From contig NZ_JOAX01000035.1 of assembly GCF_000720485.1 (NCBI RefSeq), forward strand, positions 10,071 through 74,070: a stretch of DNA of 64,000 nucleotides. Direction: 5' to 3'. The notes beneath the pieces were generated by a model. The model ran no database searches, was not told where the DNA came from, and saw nothing but the letters and a program-made list of their open reading frames with translations. Positions 54,615-63,328 of this stretch are shown piece after piece (the stretch's first letter is position 1; the number at the start of each line of letters is the position of its first letter). This DNA is from Streptomyces ochraceiscleroticus. Its GTDB lineage: Bacteria; Actinomycetota; Actinomycetes; Streptomycetales; Streptomycetaceae. The translations under genes were made by a program, and so were the position numbers.

Positions 54615-56532
54615 GATCCCGAGCCAGCGGCGCCGGACCGGGCGGGGCCGGGTCTCGCCTCAGCCAGAGGGTTTCTACGCGCCGGAAGCCCTCCGCGAAG
54701 AGGCCGGCCCGGTCGTCGAGTTCTTCGGCGAGGACGGCCGCCGGGCCACCTACTCCTTCGCGGAACTGCCGTGTCCCGGACTCCATACAGATCTGGCCGC
54801 GGCCTGGGCCCGCAGAACCGGAGCGACGGGCCAACTGCGGTTCCGCGCCGCCGCGGACCACTCCTGGGCCGTGAACGTGCGGCTGATGAGGTGGCTGGGC
54901 GAACTCAGACGCCCACCGCGGACGTTGCGCGGACTCACCCTGTCCCACCTGCGACGTTTCGACCAGCACCGGCGCATGACAGTTCAGGCGACCACCGTCT
55001 TGCTGGAAATGGCCCAGATCAGGGGCCTGCTGAAGGAAGTCCAGCCGACCGGTCTGCTGAGAGAGGAAGTACGGGAGTATCTGGACAGGCCCGGACAGCT
55101 CTACGGTCGCTGGCGGGAGGTGCACTCCAAGGAGCCGCCGCCCGGCTATTCGGACCGCGAGTTCGCAGCGATCATGGCCGCCGCCCGCAAGGACGTGGTG
55201 GCAATCCGCCAGCGGCTGCGGGCCTCCCGCACACTGATCGAGCGGTTCGAGACGGCCCCGCACACCCTCAGCGAGGACGAGCGGGCGCGGGCCGAGAAAC
55301 TCGCGCGGATGCTGCAGACAGGCGAGGTTCCCCCGCCGCCGAGGGCCAAGGGGTTCGCCGGAAGCCTTCCTGATCTGGCGGCCCAGAGGGACTGCGCGGG
55401 GCAGGTGTTCCTCACTACCCAGGATCTGCCCGCGCTCATGGTGATGGGGGTGGGCCTGTCCGGCCGGAACGGCGAGACGATCAAGGAACTGTCCGCCGAC
55501 TTCCGAGTCCTCGATGGGCGGGCAGTCGCGGTGAACCTCCTCAAGCGGCGCCGGAACAAGGCCCGCACGCGGGAGACGATCCACTGGGAGGCCGGGAGCG
55601 AGAGCTCCCGTCTGCACACCCCCGGCGGCTGGTTCCTGCTGCTCAACGAGCTGGCCGAGTCCAGCCGCGTGTTCAGCAGGTCGGAGCGGGTCTGGTCGAT
55701 CTGGACCGGCGACACCGCCGGCGGCCCGGAGGACTTCAAGGCCGCCCGCAGCGCGGCCAAAGGCCACATCGACCCGTTCGGCTTGAAGCTCGGGCGACAG
55801 TTCGAGTGGAACAAATGGGTCGCCCGGCACGGGCTGACGGCGGACGCTGCCGACGAGGCGGCGACGCCCGAGCCGTTGGTGCTGACGATGAACCGGCTGA
55901 AGAAGACGGCCGAGGTCCGCACCACGCGGGCAGTCGGCGGGCACCTGCCGTCCGCGTCGCGAACCAACACGCCGGACGTGTCGTTCCTGCACTACCTGCG
56001 CAACGACCCGACCATCCGGGACTGGGCCGAGCAGATCCTCACCGAGGCCCTGGAGGACACCGAGGCGTCCGCCCGCGCCTTCCGGGGACGGATTCTGGAC
56101 GAGCAGATGACCAAGGAAGCCGAACGCGACCCCGCGGCCGCGGCCGGGAAGCTGGACACGACAGCGGACAAGCTCACCGCCGCCATGGGCGGCGAACTGG
56201 ACACGCTGGTGGCTTCCTGCCTCGACTTCGAGCACAGCCCCCAGAACGACGGCGGGCTCTGCAACGTGTCGTTCCTGACCTGTCTGCGCTGCCCGAACGC
56301 CCTGGTGGCGGAACACCACCTGCCGAAGCTGTTCGCGCTGCTGCGATGGCTCCAGGACGAACTCGACGCACGCGGCGTCGACGACTGGATCGCTCGCCAC
56401 GGCATCACCTGGCTGATCATCACGCGCCTGATCCTGCCCAAGTTCACCCAGGCCCAGCAGGAGCAGGCCCGCGCGAAGGCGCCCAAGGACCTACCCCTCC
56501 ACCTCCTCGACGGACTCAAGGAGCCCTTGTGA
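54604..56532 (+). CDS. tyrosine recombinase 2 (TnpB/RitB-like), degenerate motifs
   Basis: A 642-aa integrase-like protein. A box-I-like segment LMVMGVGLSGRNGETIKELS lies near residue 285 and a possible box-II region is SASRTNTPDVSFLHYLRNDP near residue 455, but the canonical HxLRH and LGH...Y patterns are not obvious. A cysteine pair appears late (FLTCLRCPNALVAEHHLP), suggesting a zinc site. Its catalytic competence is uncertain; it may be a structural partner. GTGA overlap (56529-56532) couples it to recombinase 3. Long for the family. Confidence 0.75.
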   Translation: MLPEIPSQRRRTGRGRVSPQPEGFYAPEALREEAGPVVEFFGEDGRRATYSFAELPCPGLHTDLAAAWARRTGATGQLRFRAAADHSWAVNVRLMRWLGELRRPPRTLRGLTLSHLRRFDQHRRMTVQATTVLLEMAQIRGLLKEVQPTGLLREEVREYLDRPGQLYGRWREVHSKEPPPGYSDREFAAIMAAARKDVVAIRQRLRASRTLIERFETAPHTLSEDERARAEKLARMLQTGEVPPPPRAKGFAGSLPDLAAQRDCAGQVFLTTQDLPALMVMGVGLSGRNGETIKELSADFRVLDGRAVAVNLLKRRRNKARTRETIHWEAGSESSRLHTPGGWFLLLNELAESSRVFSRSERVWSIWTGDTAGGPEDFKAARSAAKGHIDPFGLKLGRQFEWNKWVARHGLTADAADEAATPEPLVLTMNRLKKTAEVRTTRAVGGHLPSASRTNTPDVSFLHYLRNDPTIRDWAEQILTEALEDTEASARAFRGRILDEQMTKEAERDPAAAAGKLDTTADKLTAAMGGELDTLVASCLDFEHSPQNDGGLCNVSFLTCLRCPNALVAEHHLPKLFALLRWLQDELDARGVDDWIARHGITWLIITRLILPKFTQAQQEQARAKAPKDLPLHLLDGLKEPL

Positions 56533-58667
56533 CCGACCTGACCGTCGGCGAAGTACAGCCGAACGCGCTCAACCGCGGACGAGTGCGCATCCCCGCCGAT
56601 GCCCTCGTTCTGGCCGGGCGTCCTCTGCGGCCCGGAGTGCGGCTGAGCGACACCTCCCGGTTCGGTGAGGACATCTGGCTCCTCAAGCACGCTCAGACGC
56701 AGAACCATCAAAGCGATCTCGTGCTGAACTTCTGGCGCATCCCGGCCACCTTCCGCACAGTGGTGAAGGAGATCTGCTTCACGCTCCTGCGCGGCGACCT
56801 GCCGCCCGGCTGCGAGGCGATCCGCAGCATCGACTCGATCCGCGGTTACCTGACCGAGCTGAAGATGGTCTTCAAGTGGCTGGAGAGCCGCGGCGTCACC
56901 GAAGTCGCCGCGATCACCCCGGCGGACGTCGAGGCATTCGCCCGCTACATCGCTGGGCAGCGGCTCAGCCAGGACACCAAGGACGCCCGCCACCGGGGCA
57001 TGAGGCTGCTGTGGTTGTGCCGGTCGAAGATCAGCGACCCCATGGCTTTCGACCCGTCTGCTGTGATCGTCGGGTTGCGGCTGCCTCAGTCGCGCTCAGC
57101 GGGCGCCCGGCGCCGGGAGAACGTCACCGACCGCATCCCGGAGCAGGTCCACGCCCCCTACCTTGTCTGGGCCCTGCGTTTCGTCGACGACTTCGCCAGC
57201 GACATCGTGGCCGCCCACGAGGAATGGCGGCAGCTGAGCCGATGGACGATGCCGGCCCGCCGCCGCCGCGGGCAGAAACGCGCCCCACGCGACCAGGTCA
57301 TCAAGGCCACCGCCCGGGTCCTGGCCCGCTACAGGGCCGAGGGCCGCCCGCTCCCGGGGTGGAAGGGCGAACCCAACCGCAGCCATCTCGCCCGCGAGAC
57401 AAAAGTCGACCGCACGAGTCTGGGAGACCACTACACGGCCGGGAAGATGATCCGGGAGGCCGCCGCCGAGCTGGGCGTCGCGGACGCCTCCTACCTGCGG
57501 GCCCCGGTCGCCGGACTGCTGGACGGGCGATCCTGGAGCGGACAGATCAAATACGACGACGTCGAGCTGCTGACCCGCATGTTGCAGACCGCCTGCTACA
57601 TCGTCATCGCGTTCCTCTCCGGGATGCGCGACAGCGAGGTCAAGCACATCAAACGCGGATGCGTGAAGGTCTGGCGTGACGAAGACGACCGGGTAGTTCG
57701 GCGCCGACTGACGAGCCTGGCCTTCAAGGGCGAGGAGGACTACACCGGGGTCGAGGCGACCTGGGTGATCAGCGGTCCCGCACAGCGGGCCGTCGATGTC
57801 CTGGAGCGGCTCCAGCCGGCCCGGCAGAAGTTCTTGTTCGCACTCCTGCCGCCCTCGCGCGGCTACATCGCCCAGGGCGGCCAGAACGAGGCGAAGACCA
57901 CGCAGGCGACGAACAGAGACCTGATCGCCTTCGGACAGTGGATCAACGACTACTGCCGCCGCACCGGCCGGGACGACAGCGTCCCACTGGTCAACAAACA
58001 GGAGTGGAAGATCACCACCAGCCAGTTCCGCCGCACGCTGGCCTGGTTCATCGCCCGTCGGCCCGGCGGCGTCATCGCCGGAGCCCTGCAATACCGGCAT
58101 CTGCGGGTCCAGATGTTCGAGGGCTATGCCGGCACCTCGGATTCGGGGTTCCGCGACGAGGTCGAGGCCGAGGACGCCATCGCCCGCGGGGAGAAGCTCG
58201 GCGACCTGATCACCAGCCACGAGTTCCACCGCCTGACCGGGCCGGCCGCGGCCGAGGCAGAAAGCCGACTGGCGACCTTCGAGCGGCACGTCCAGTTCGA
58301 CGGCAAGGTCATCAACGACCGCAAGCGGCTCCAGCGGCACATGAACCGCCATGACCCGCACATCTATCCAGGTGAGTACGTCACCTGCGTCCACAACCGC
58401 GACCGGGCCCTCTGCCGCCGATCGGACGGGCTGGAAGGCCCGTCGCTGCCCGACTGCCAGCCACTGCGCTGCCGCAACGTCGCGTTGACCAGCAAAAACA
58501 TCGCCCACATGCGGGACGCTCTGGCCGCCTACGACCGTGAGCTCGCTCAGGGTGAACTCCTCGCCCCATTCGTCCACGACCGCCTGCAAGCCTGTCGACA
58601 AGAGATCGTCGACTTCCTCGCCACGACCATCGATCCGGCTCAGGTCGTCACCCCGGAGGCACCATGA
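56529..58667 (+). CDS. tyrosine recombinase 3 (RitC/TnpB-like)
   Basis: A 712-aa integrase-like protein starting at the GTG overlapping the previous stop. The frame continues upstream, but only from this point does the sequence look like coding in this frame. A core-binding region (SIRGYLTELKMVFKWLESRG) is followed by box I IVIAFLSGMRDSEVKHIKRG (Arg about 367). A box-II-like TSQFRRTLAWFIARRPGGVI and QYRHLRVQMFEGYAGTSDSG, holding a candidate Tyr, come later. Cysteines near the C-terminus (CVHNRDRALCRRSDG, PDCQPLRCRNVAL) suggest zinc binding. ATGA overlap couples it to the next gene. Confidence 0.82.
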   Translation: MTDLTVGEVQPNALNRGRVRIPADALVLAGRPLRPGVRLSDTSRFGEDIWLLKHAQTQNHQSDLVLNFWRIPATFRTVVKEICFTLLRGDLPPGCEAIRSIDSIRGYLTELKMVFKWLESRGVTEVAAITPADVEAFARYIAGQRLSQDTKDARHRGMRLLWLCRSKISDPMAFDPSAVIVGLRLPQSRSAGARRRENVTDRIPEQVHAPYLVWALRFVDDFASDIVAAHEEWRQLSRWTMPARRRRGQKRAPRDQVIKATARVLARYRAEGRPLPGWKGEPNRSHLARETKVDRTSLGDHYTAGKMIREAAAELGVADASYLRAPVAGLLDGRSWSGQIKYDDVELLTRMLQTACYIVIAFLSGMRDSEVKHIKRGCVKVWRDEDDRVVRRRLTSLAFKGEEDYTGVEATWVISGPAQRAVDVLERLQPARQKFLFALLPPSRGYIAQGGQNEAKTTQATNRDLIAFGQWINDYCRRTGRDDSVPLVNKQEWKITTSQFRRTLAWFIARRPGGVIAGALQYRHLRVQMFEGYAGTSDSGFRDEVEAEDAIARGEKLGDLITSHEFHRLTGPAAAEAESRLATFERHVQFDGKVINDRKRLQRHMNRHDPHIYPGEYVTCVHNRDRALCRRSDGLEGPSLPDCQPLRCRNVALTSKNIAHMRDALAAYDRELAQGELLAPFVHDRLQACRQEIVDFLATTIDPAQVVTPEAP

Positions 58668-59074
58668 ACCGCCCCCTGCCCACCGAGGAGCAGGTCCGCA
58701 GCGCGATGACGGCCGAACTCGCCGAAAGCGAGGCCAGCGACCGACGGGCCACCGTCACCAACGTCGAGAAGCAGCTCGGCGTCACACATGCGACGTTCTA
58801 CCGGAACTACTCCGACCTGATCGAGTGGTTCAAGGCTCAGCTCGTCGCCCGGCGCCAGGAGGCGGTGACCGAGAAGGCCGCGAGCAAGCGAGAGGACGAC
58901 CTCGCCCGGCTCCGTCGAGAGAACACTGATCTTCGCAAGCAGGTGAGGATCTATGCCGAGGCGATCCGCCAGCTGACCTTGGACAAATCCGCTCTGGAGG
59001 ACGAGCTCCAGGGCGTGACTGGGATTACCCGCCTCGGCGACCGCCGTCGTCAACGCGGTGACGGATATCAGTGA
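58664..59074 (+). CDS. DUF6262/TnpC-like HTH and coiled-coil protein
   Basis: A 136-aa protein. Residues about 25-55 (RRATVTNVEKQLGVTHATFY) form a helix-turn-helix; residues about 75-130 (LARLRRENTDLRKQVRIYAE and following) form a coiled coil. It is comparable in size and position with TnpC of Tn554, an accessory protein that affects orientation or efficiency of transposition. The ATG overlaps the recombinase 3 stop; the next gene's first possible start lies inside its 3' end. Confidence 0.8.
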   Translation: MNRPLPTEEQVRSAMTAELAESEASDRRATVTNVEKQLGVTHATFYRNYSDLIEWFKAQLVARRQEAVTEKAASKREDDLARLRRENTDLRKQVRIYAEAIRQLTLDKSALEDELQGVTGITRLGDRRRQRGDGYQ

Positions 59075-60335
59075 ACGCGCAGTGTCAGCACGACCGTTTC
59101 ACACTGGACTTATGAACTCGCACAATGCTCTCTTCCGCCGAGGTGACCTTGCCGCCACTCTGAATGGCCAACTACAAAAGATCGCGAACGCAGTCGCCAG
59201 CTGGGACGAGGACAGCCTGCTGTCCACACCGGAACGCGATATCTGCGGGTCTCTGGAGCAAGAGTTCCTCATCGAACCTCTCGCCCTCGACCGGGCCGGA
59301 ATCACGATGGAATCGGTTACGCAGAGTGTCGAAACGGTTCGCGATTTCGACGAAATGGTTGATGTCGACCGAACCGTTGTCACAGTTTCGGTGCCCTTCG
59401 CCGGAGAACCCCGCCTGTTCGACCTCAAGCCCAGCACCCGCACCTTCACGGCGCCGTCCGGCGTTGTCTCGAGAGGTGAGCTGAGGCTCCAGTGCGTTGG
59501 GCCCGTCGACCGGGATGCTCGGCAAGTTAAGCACGACCTGGACAGCCAGCTTGACAACATCGAAAAGTATGTGAAAGGGAGCGCTGACCAAGTCAAGGCA
59601 TACAACGAGTCGGCAGCCCAAAAAATCGCCACCGAGGTCCAGGCTCGCAGGGCCAGGATCCTGGAGAACCGGAATCTCCAGGAAGCTCTCGGCTATCCCT
59701 TGCGAAGGCGCCCCGACGCCGCCACCTACAGCGTTCCGATCAGCCGCAAGAAGATCGTCCCGCGCCGACCCGCTCCAGCTTCCGAGCCGTTCCGGCCTGA
59801 GCCGGTGCTGGACGATTCCCACTACGAGTCTGCCCTCGAAGTCCTAAGGAATCAGCGCAACCAGCTCGAAAGGTCACCTTCAATAAGCAGCCACCTAAAA
59901 GAAGAACAGATCCGGGACCTCCTCCTAATCGGACTGAACAGCCAGTTCGAAGGCCGGGCTGCTGGCGAGGTTTTCAACTACAACGGCAAGACGGACATCC
60001 TCATACGAGAGGGTGACCGCCACGTCTTCATCGGCGAGTGCAAGATTTGGAAGAGCCCCAAGACGATCACGGACACGCTGGACCAGCTGCTCAGCTACCT
60101 AGTCTGGCGTGACACTAAGTCTGCCTTGCTCCTGTTCATCCGCTCCGGCTCCCCAGCCGAGATCATCGACAAGGCCGTCGCGAAGGTCCGTGAACATCCG
60201 AACTACAAGCGTGACGGACAGAACGCGACAGATGAGAGGCACGACTTCGTGTTCCGCTCGAAGGATGATCCGAACCGAGAGATCAAACTTGCGTTCCTTC
60301 CCTTCTACCTCCCCAAGCCGAAGGCCAGCGGCTGA
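59058..60335 (+). CDS. cargo protein with PD-(D/E)XK nuclease motif
   Basis: A protein of 425 aa (GTG 59058) or 407 aa (ATG 59112). I do not recognise a named family. The C-terminal third carries a restriction-endonuclease-like site: Asp313 in NGKTDILIREGD, then Glu327-Cys-Lys329 in HVFIGECKIWKSPK, followed by DTLDQLLSYLVWRDTKSALL, a QxxxY-type helix. The N-terminal 230 residues show a mixed beta region and a helix (DSQLDNIEKYVKGSADQVKA). Codon use is less GC-biased than its neighbours (AAA, ATA and CTA codons are frequent), a sign of separate origin. As the only non-mobility gene it is a candidate defence or DNA-targeting nuclease; that is inference. Confidence 0.75.
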   Translation: MTDISERAVSARPFHTGLMNSHNALFRRGDLAATLNGQLQKIANAVASWDEDSLLSTPERDICGSLEQEFLIEPLALDRAGITMESVTQSVETVRDFDEMVDVDRTVVTVSVPFAGEPRLFDLKPSTRTFTAPSGVVSRGELRLQCVGPVDRDARQVKHDLDSQLDNIEKYVKGSADQVKAYNESAAQKIATEVQARRARILENRNLQEALGYPLRRRPDAATYSVPISRKKIVPRRPAPASEPFRPEPVLDDSHYESALEVLRNQRNQLERSPSISSHLKEEQIRDLLLIGLNSQFEGRAAGEVFNYNGKTDILIREGDRHVFIGECKIWKSPKTITDTLDQLLSYLVWRDTKSALLLFIRSGSPAEIIDKAVAKVREHPNYKRDGQNATDERHDFVFRSKDDPNREIKLAFLPFYLPKPKASG

Positions 60336-60374
60336 CTGAGAAGAGGTGGCTGAGCAAACCATGTCCACGAGGAA

Positions 60375-60411
60375 GCGGACAACGGACACGAATGAAAGGC
60401 CCTCATAAACT
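60375..60411 (-). repeat. right terminal inverted repeat of the element
   Basis: Read inward (minus strand) the right end starts AGTTTATGAGGG and carries TGTCCGTTGTCCGC at 60388-60375, itself containing two TGTCC/GTCC halves. It mirrors the left end imperfectly. Confidence 0.6.
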
Positions 60412-60412
60412 G

Positions 60413-60922
60413 GCCGCCAACCCGTGCCCCTGCGGACGCCACGGCACCATGGCCGGCGGCTGTGAGTGCCGCCCGTCCTCGATCAGCCGCTACCGCGCCC
60501 GGCTCTCCGGGCCGCTCATGGACCGGATCGACCTGCGGATCGCCGTGGAACCGGTGGCCCGCAGCGAACTGGTCGCAGGGGCCCGCGGCGAATCCACCGC
60601 CGATGTCGCCGACCGCATCCGCGCCGCCAGGGAACGCGCAGCTCACCGCTTCGCCGGTACTCCTTGGCAGACGAACAACGAGGTCCCCGGCCATGAACTG
60701 CGCACCCGGTGGACCGTGGCCCCGGGCGCACTCGTGCAGGCCGAGCGCGACCTGGAGAACGGCCTGCTCACCGCCCGCGGACTGGATCGCGTCCTGCGCG
60801 TCGCCTGGACCGCGGCAGACCTCGCGGGCCGCGACCGCCCGACGGCCGAGGACGTCGACTGGTCCCTGGAGCTGCGTACCGGTGTCCGCCGCGGCATTCC
60901 CCTGGCGGTGAGCCGGACATGA
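60413..60922 (+). pseudogene. comM: comM, 3' part, after the mobile element
   Basis: The C-terminal 169 residues of ComM resume exactly at AANPCPCGRHGTMAGGCECR, the Cys-containing signature that normally follows the Walker B region. The C-terminal Mg-chelatase domain follows (RLSGPLMDRIDLRIAVEPVA to LAVSRT). Joined to 51995-53094 plus one base it gives a 536-codon protein of normal length. An ATG at 60392 inside the element is in frame and could start a 176-aa C-terminal polypeptide. The stop overlaps the dprA ATG (ATGA). Confidence 0.92.
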
Positions 60923-62163
60923 CCTCTCTCGAAGACGCGCCCGATCGTGAAGGGGCATCCAGTCATCTGCCCGCACGACAAGACCGCGGCTCCACCGAAG
61001 GAAGGGAAGCCCGCCCCGCCCCGGAAGCCGATCGGCTGGCCCGAGCAGCCCTCACCCGTGTTCTCGAACCGGGCGACGACGTGGCCGGCGCGTGGCTGCG
61101 GCGGATGGGCCCGGTGGCGCTCTGGCGCTCCCTCCTCGGAGACGGCGACCCACCAGAAGGAGCCGGTGAAGCGAAGATCGCGGGCCTGCGGTTACGCGCC
61201 GAGGCAGTGTCACCCGAGGCCGACCTCGACGCCGCCACCGCGCTCGGCGGCCGCTTCGTCTGCCCCGGCGACGAGGAATGGCCACAGCAACTGGACGACC
61301 TGGGAGATGCCCGCCCGGTCGGTCTGTGGGTGCGCGGCAGGGCGAACCTGCGCCTGTGGGCCCTGCGCTCCGTCGCCCTCGTGGGCGCCCGTGCCTGTAC
61401 GGAGTACGGTGCCCATGTGGCGGGGACTTTGGGCGCGGGTCTCGCCGAACGCGGCTGGTCGGTGGTGTCGGGTGCCGCGTACGGCGTGGACGGCGCTGCG
61501 CACCGCGGCACCTTGGCGGCAGGCGGCCCGACCGTGGCGGTCCTGGCCTCCGGTGTCGACCACATCTACCCCAGTGGGCACACCGAGCTGATCGGACGCA
61601 TCGCCGAACAGGGCCTGATCATCGCGGAGTTGCCACCCGGTGCTCATCCGACCGCGAGCCGGTTCATCCAGCGCAACCGTGTGATCGCCGCCCTCACCCG
61701 GGGAACGGTCGTCGTCGAGGCCGCGCTGCGCAGCGGATCACTGGCCACCGCCCGCCGCGCCGCCGAGCTGGGGCGGTTCACGATGGGTGTTCCCGGCCCG
61801 GTCACCAGCGGCTTGTCGGCAGGTGTCCACCAACTGCTGCGAGGCGAGGCCGTACTGGTCGCCAGTGCGGCCGAGGTGGTCGAACTGGTGGGCAGCATCG
61901 GTGATCTTGCCCCCGCCGCCCGCGGCCCGGTCCTGGCCCGCGATCTTCTGGATCCGGTGGCCACCCGCCTGCTCGAAGCCCTGCCGTTGAGGGGCGCGAT
62001 CGATGCCTCGAAGATCGCCCGTGACTCGGGTACGGCCCTGGAAGTGACCCAAGCGAAGCTCTTCGAACTACAGGCGCTCGGATTCGTTCAAAGATGCGGT
62101 ACTCGCTGGGAGTTGCTTCCTGGTGCCCATTCGGCAGGAGGTTACCGGCGAGGCGGTCCTTGA
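60919..62163 (+). CDS. dprA: DNA processing protein DprA
   Basis: DprA loads RecA on incoming single-stranded DNA in transformable bacteria; its role in Streptomyces is not established. The 414-aa product has the Rossmann core: VALVGARACTEYGAHVAGTL, VVSGAAYGVDGAAHRGTLAA, GVDHIYPSGHTELIGRIAEQ, ASRFIQRNRVIAALTRGTVV, VEAALRSGSLATARRAAELG. A C-terminal winged-helix-like region follows (LRGAIDASKIARDSGTALEV). It starts at ATG 60919 overlapping the comM stop, so the insertion in comM separates it from the upstream promoter. Confidence 0.94.
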   Translation: MTSLEDAPDREGASSHLPARQDRGSTEGREARPAPEADRLARAALTRVLEPGDDVAGAWLRRMGPVALWRSLLGDGDPPEGAGEAKIAGLRLRAEAVSPEADLDAATALGGRFVCPGDEEWPQQLDDLGDARPVGLWVRGRANLRLWALRSVALVGARACTEYGAHVAGTLGAGLAERGWSVVSGAAYGVDGAAHRGTLAAGGPTVAVLASGVDHIYPSGHTELIGRIAEQGLIIAELPPGAHPTASRFIQRNRVIAALTRGTVVVEAALRSGSLATARRAAELGRFTMGVPGPVTSGLSAGVHQLLRGEAVLVASAAEVVELVGSIGDLAPAARGPVLARDLLDPVATRLLEALPLRGAIDASKIARDSGTALEVTQAKLFELQALGFVQRCGTRWELLPGAHSAGGYRRGGP

Positions 62164-62423
62164 CCTGGGGCGAACGGGTGAAAGGGTGAGGGGAATGACC
62201 GCAGGGTGCATCTTTGCGAGTTTCGTGCGGACGGCCGTGCAGGCTCCCGTCGTCATCCGAGGGTGCGGACTACCGGACGAATCTGCGCACGCACGAACAC
62301 GCCGCGATCGCACACTGCGACACCGTAGTCACGCTACGCTCGCAAGGCATCCGCCCTCCACGGACCACACGACCCTCACGCACCTCTTCACCAGCGTCTC
62401 GGCAGAACGGCTCAAGGCGACGA

Positions 62424-63260
62424 ATGCCCCAGCACACTTCCGGGTCTGACCGCGCGGCGGCACCCCCCGCCGCCCGCGGCAGCGTGCGCCCGGCAGCGCC
62501 CACCTCGCTAGAGGAGCTCTGGCGCTCCTACAAGGCGACGGGTGACGAACGCCTGCGGGAGCAGCTGATCCTGCACTACTCGCCGCTGGTCAAATACGTC
62601 GCGGGACGCGTCAGTGTCGGTCTGCCGCCCAATGTCGAGCAAGCAGACTTTGTCTCCTCCGGCGTCTTCGGGCTGATCGACGCCATTGAGAAGTTCGAGC
62701 CGGAACGGTCCATCAAGTTCGAGACGTACGCGATCACCCGCATCCGCGGCGCCATGATCGATGAACTGCGCGCCCTGGACTGGATTCCGCGCTCGGTCCG
62801 CCAGAAGGCGCGAGCGGTCGAGCGTGCGTACGCCACGCTCGAAGCCCAACTGCGCCGCACTCCGTCCGAGGCCGAGGTGGCCGCGGAGATGGGCATCGCG
62901 CTCGAGGAACTGCACACGGTCTTCAGTCAGTTGTCCCTGGCCAACGTCGTCGCCCTGGAAGAACTGCTGCACGCCGGCGGCGAGGGCGGCGACCGGCTGA
63001 GCCTGATGGACACGCTCGAGGACACCGCGGCCGAGAACCCGGTCGAGATCGCCGAGGACCGTGAACTGCGGCGCCTGCTCGCCCGCGCCATCAACACGCT
63101 CCCCGAACGCGAGAAGACCGTCGTCACGCTCTACTACTACGAAGGGCTCACCCTCGCCGAGATCGGCAACGTCCTCGGCGTCACCGAGAGCCGGGTCAGC
63201 CAGATCCACACCAAGTCCGTCCTGCAGCTGCGCGCCAAGCTGGCCGATGTGGGGCGCTGA
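62424..63260 (+). CDS. whiG: sporulation sigma factor WhiG
   Basis: WhiG is the sigma factor that commits aerial hyphae to sporulation in Streptomyces; it is related to FliA. The 278-aa product starts at ATG 62424 ([12 protein letters not shown]). Region 2 is [20 protein letters not shown] and [20 protein letters not shown], followed by [19 protein letters not shown]. Region 3 lies near [20 protein letters not shown], and region 4 is [20 protein letters not shown] with [20 protein letters not shown]. Near-identical to the S. coelicolor protein as I recall it. dprA ends 260 bp upstream; that gap shows no gene. Confidence 0.96.
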   Translation: MPQHTSGSDRAAAPPAARGSVRPAAPTSLEELWRSYKATGDERLREQLILHYSPLVKYVAGRVSVGLPPNVEQADFVSSGVFGLIDAIEKFEPERSIKFETYAITRIRGAMIDELRALDWIPRSVRQKARAVERAYATLEAQLRRTPSEAEVAAEMGIALEELHTVFSQLSLANVVALEELLHAGGEGGDRLSLMDTLEDTAAENPVEIAEDRELRRLLARAINTLPEREKTVVTLYYYEGLTLAEIGNVLGVTESRVSQIHTKSVLQLRAKLADVGR

Positions 63261-63328
63261 GCTCCACTGACGGCGTTAGGCCGTGCCGCGGAGTGCCGCC
63301 GCCCGGACCGCATCCGTACAGTGGTGGC

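Larger units (their letters stand above)
53096..60411 (+). mobile_element. recombinase-trio mobile element in comM
   Basis: The element is 7316 bp. Its boundaries are defined by the point where comM sequence stops (gtcct, to 53094) and resumes (gccgccaac, from 60413), with one spare base on each side (C at 53095, G at 60412). It encodes three consecutive tyrosine recombinases, a DUF6262/TnpC-like protein and a nuclease-like cargo protein, all on the + strand with overlapping or near-touching frames. The layout recalls Tn554 (tnpA-tnpB-tnpC) and recombinase-in-trio elements. No longer target duplication is visible, consistent with tyrosine-recombinase insertion rather than DDE transposition. 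Confidence 0.9.

Noticed and set aside
55806-56528. Upstream extension of recombinase 3
   Set aside because: The frame is open, but this part overlaps recombinase 2 in another phase and is Arg/Gly/Pro-rich; the GTG at 56529 overlapping the upstream stop is the natural start.
53091-60415. Long target-site duplication flanking the element
   Set aside because: The comM sequence resumes directly; at most one base could be duplicated and it differs between sides (C versus G).
62164-62423. Short plus-strand frame between dprA and whiG as a gene
   Set aside because: It is only an in-frame extension ahead of the WhiG start, with no ribosome site and no protein-like character.
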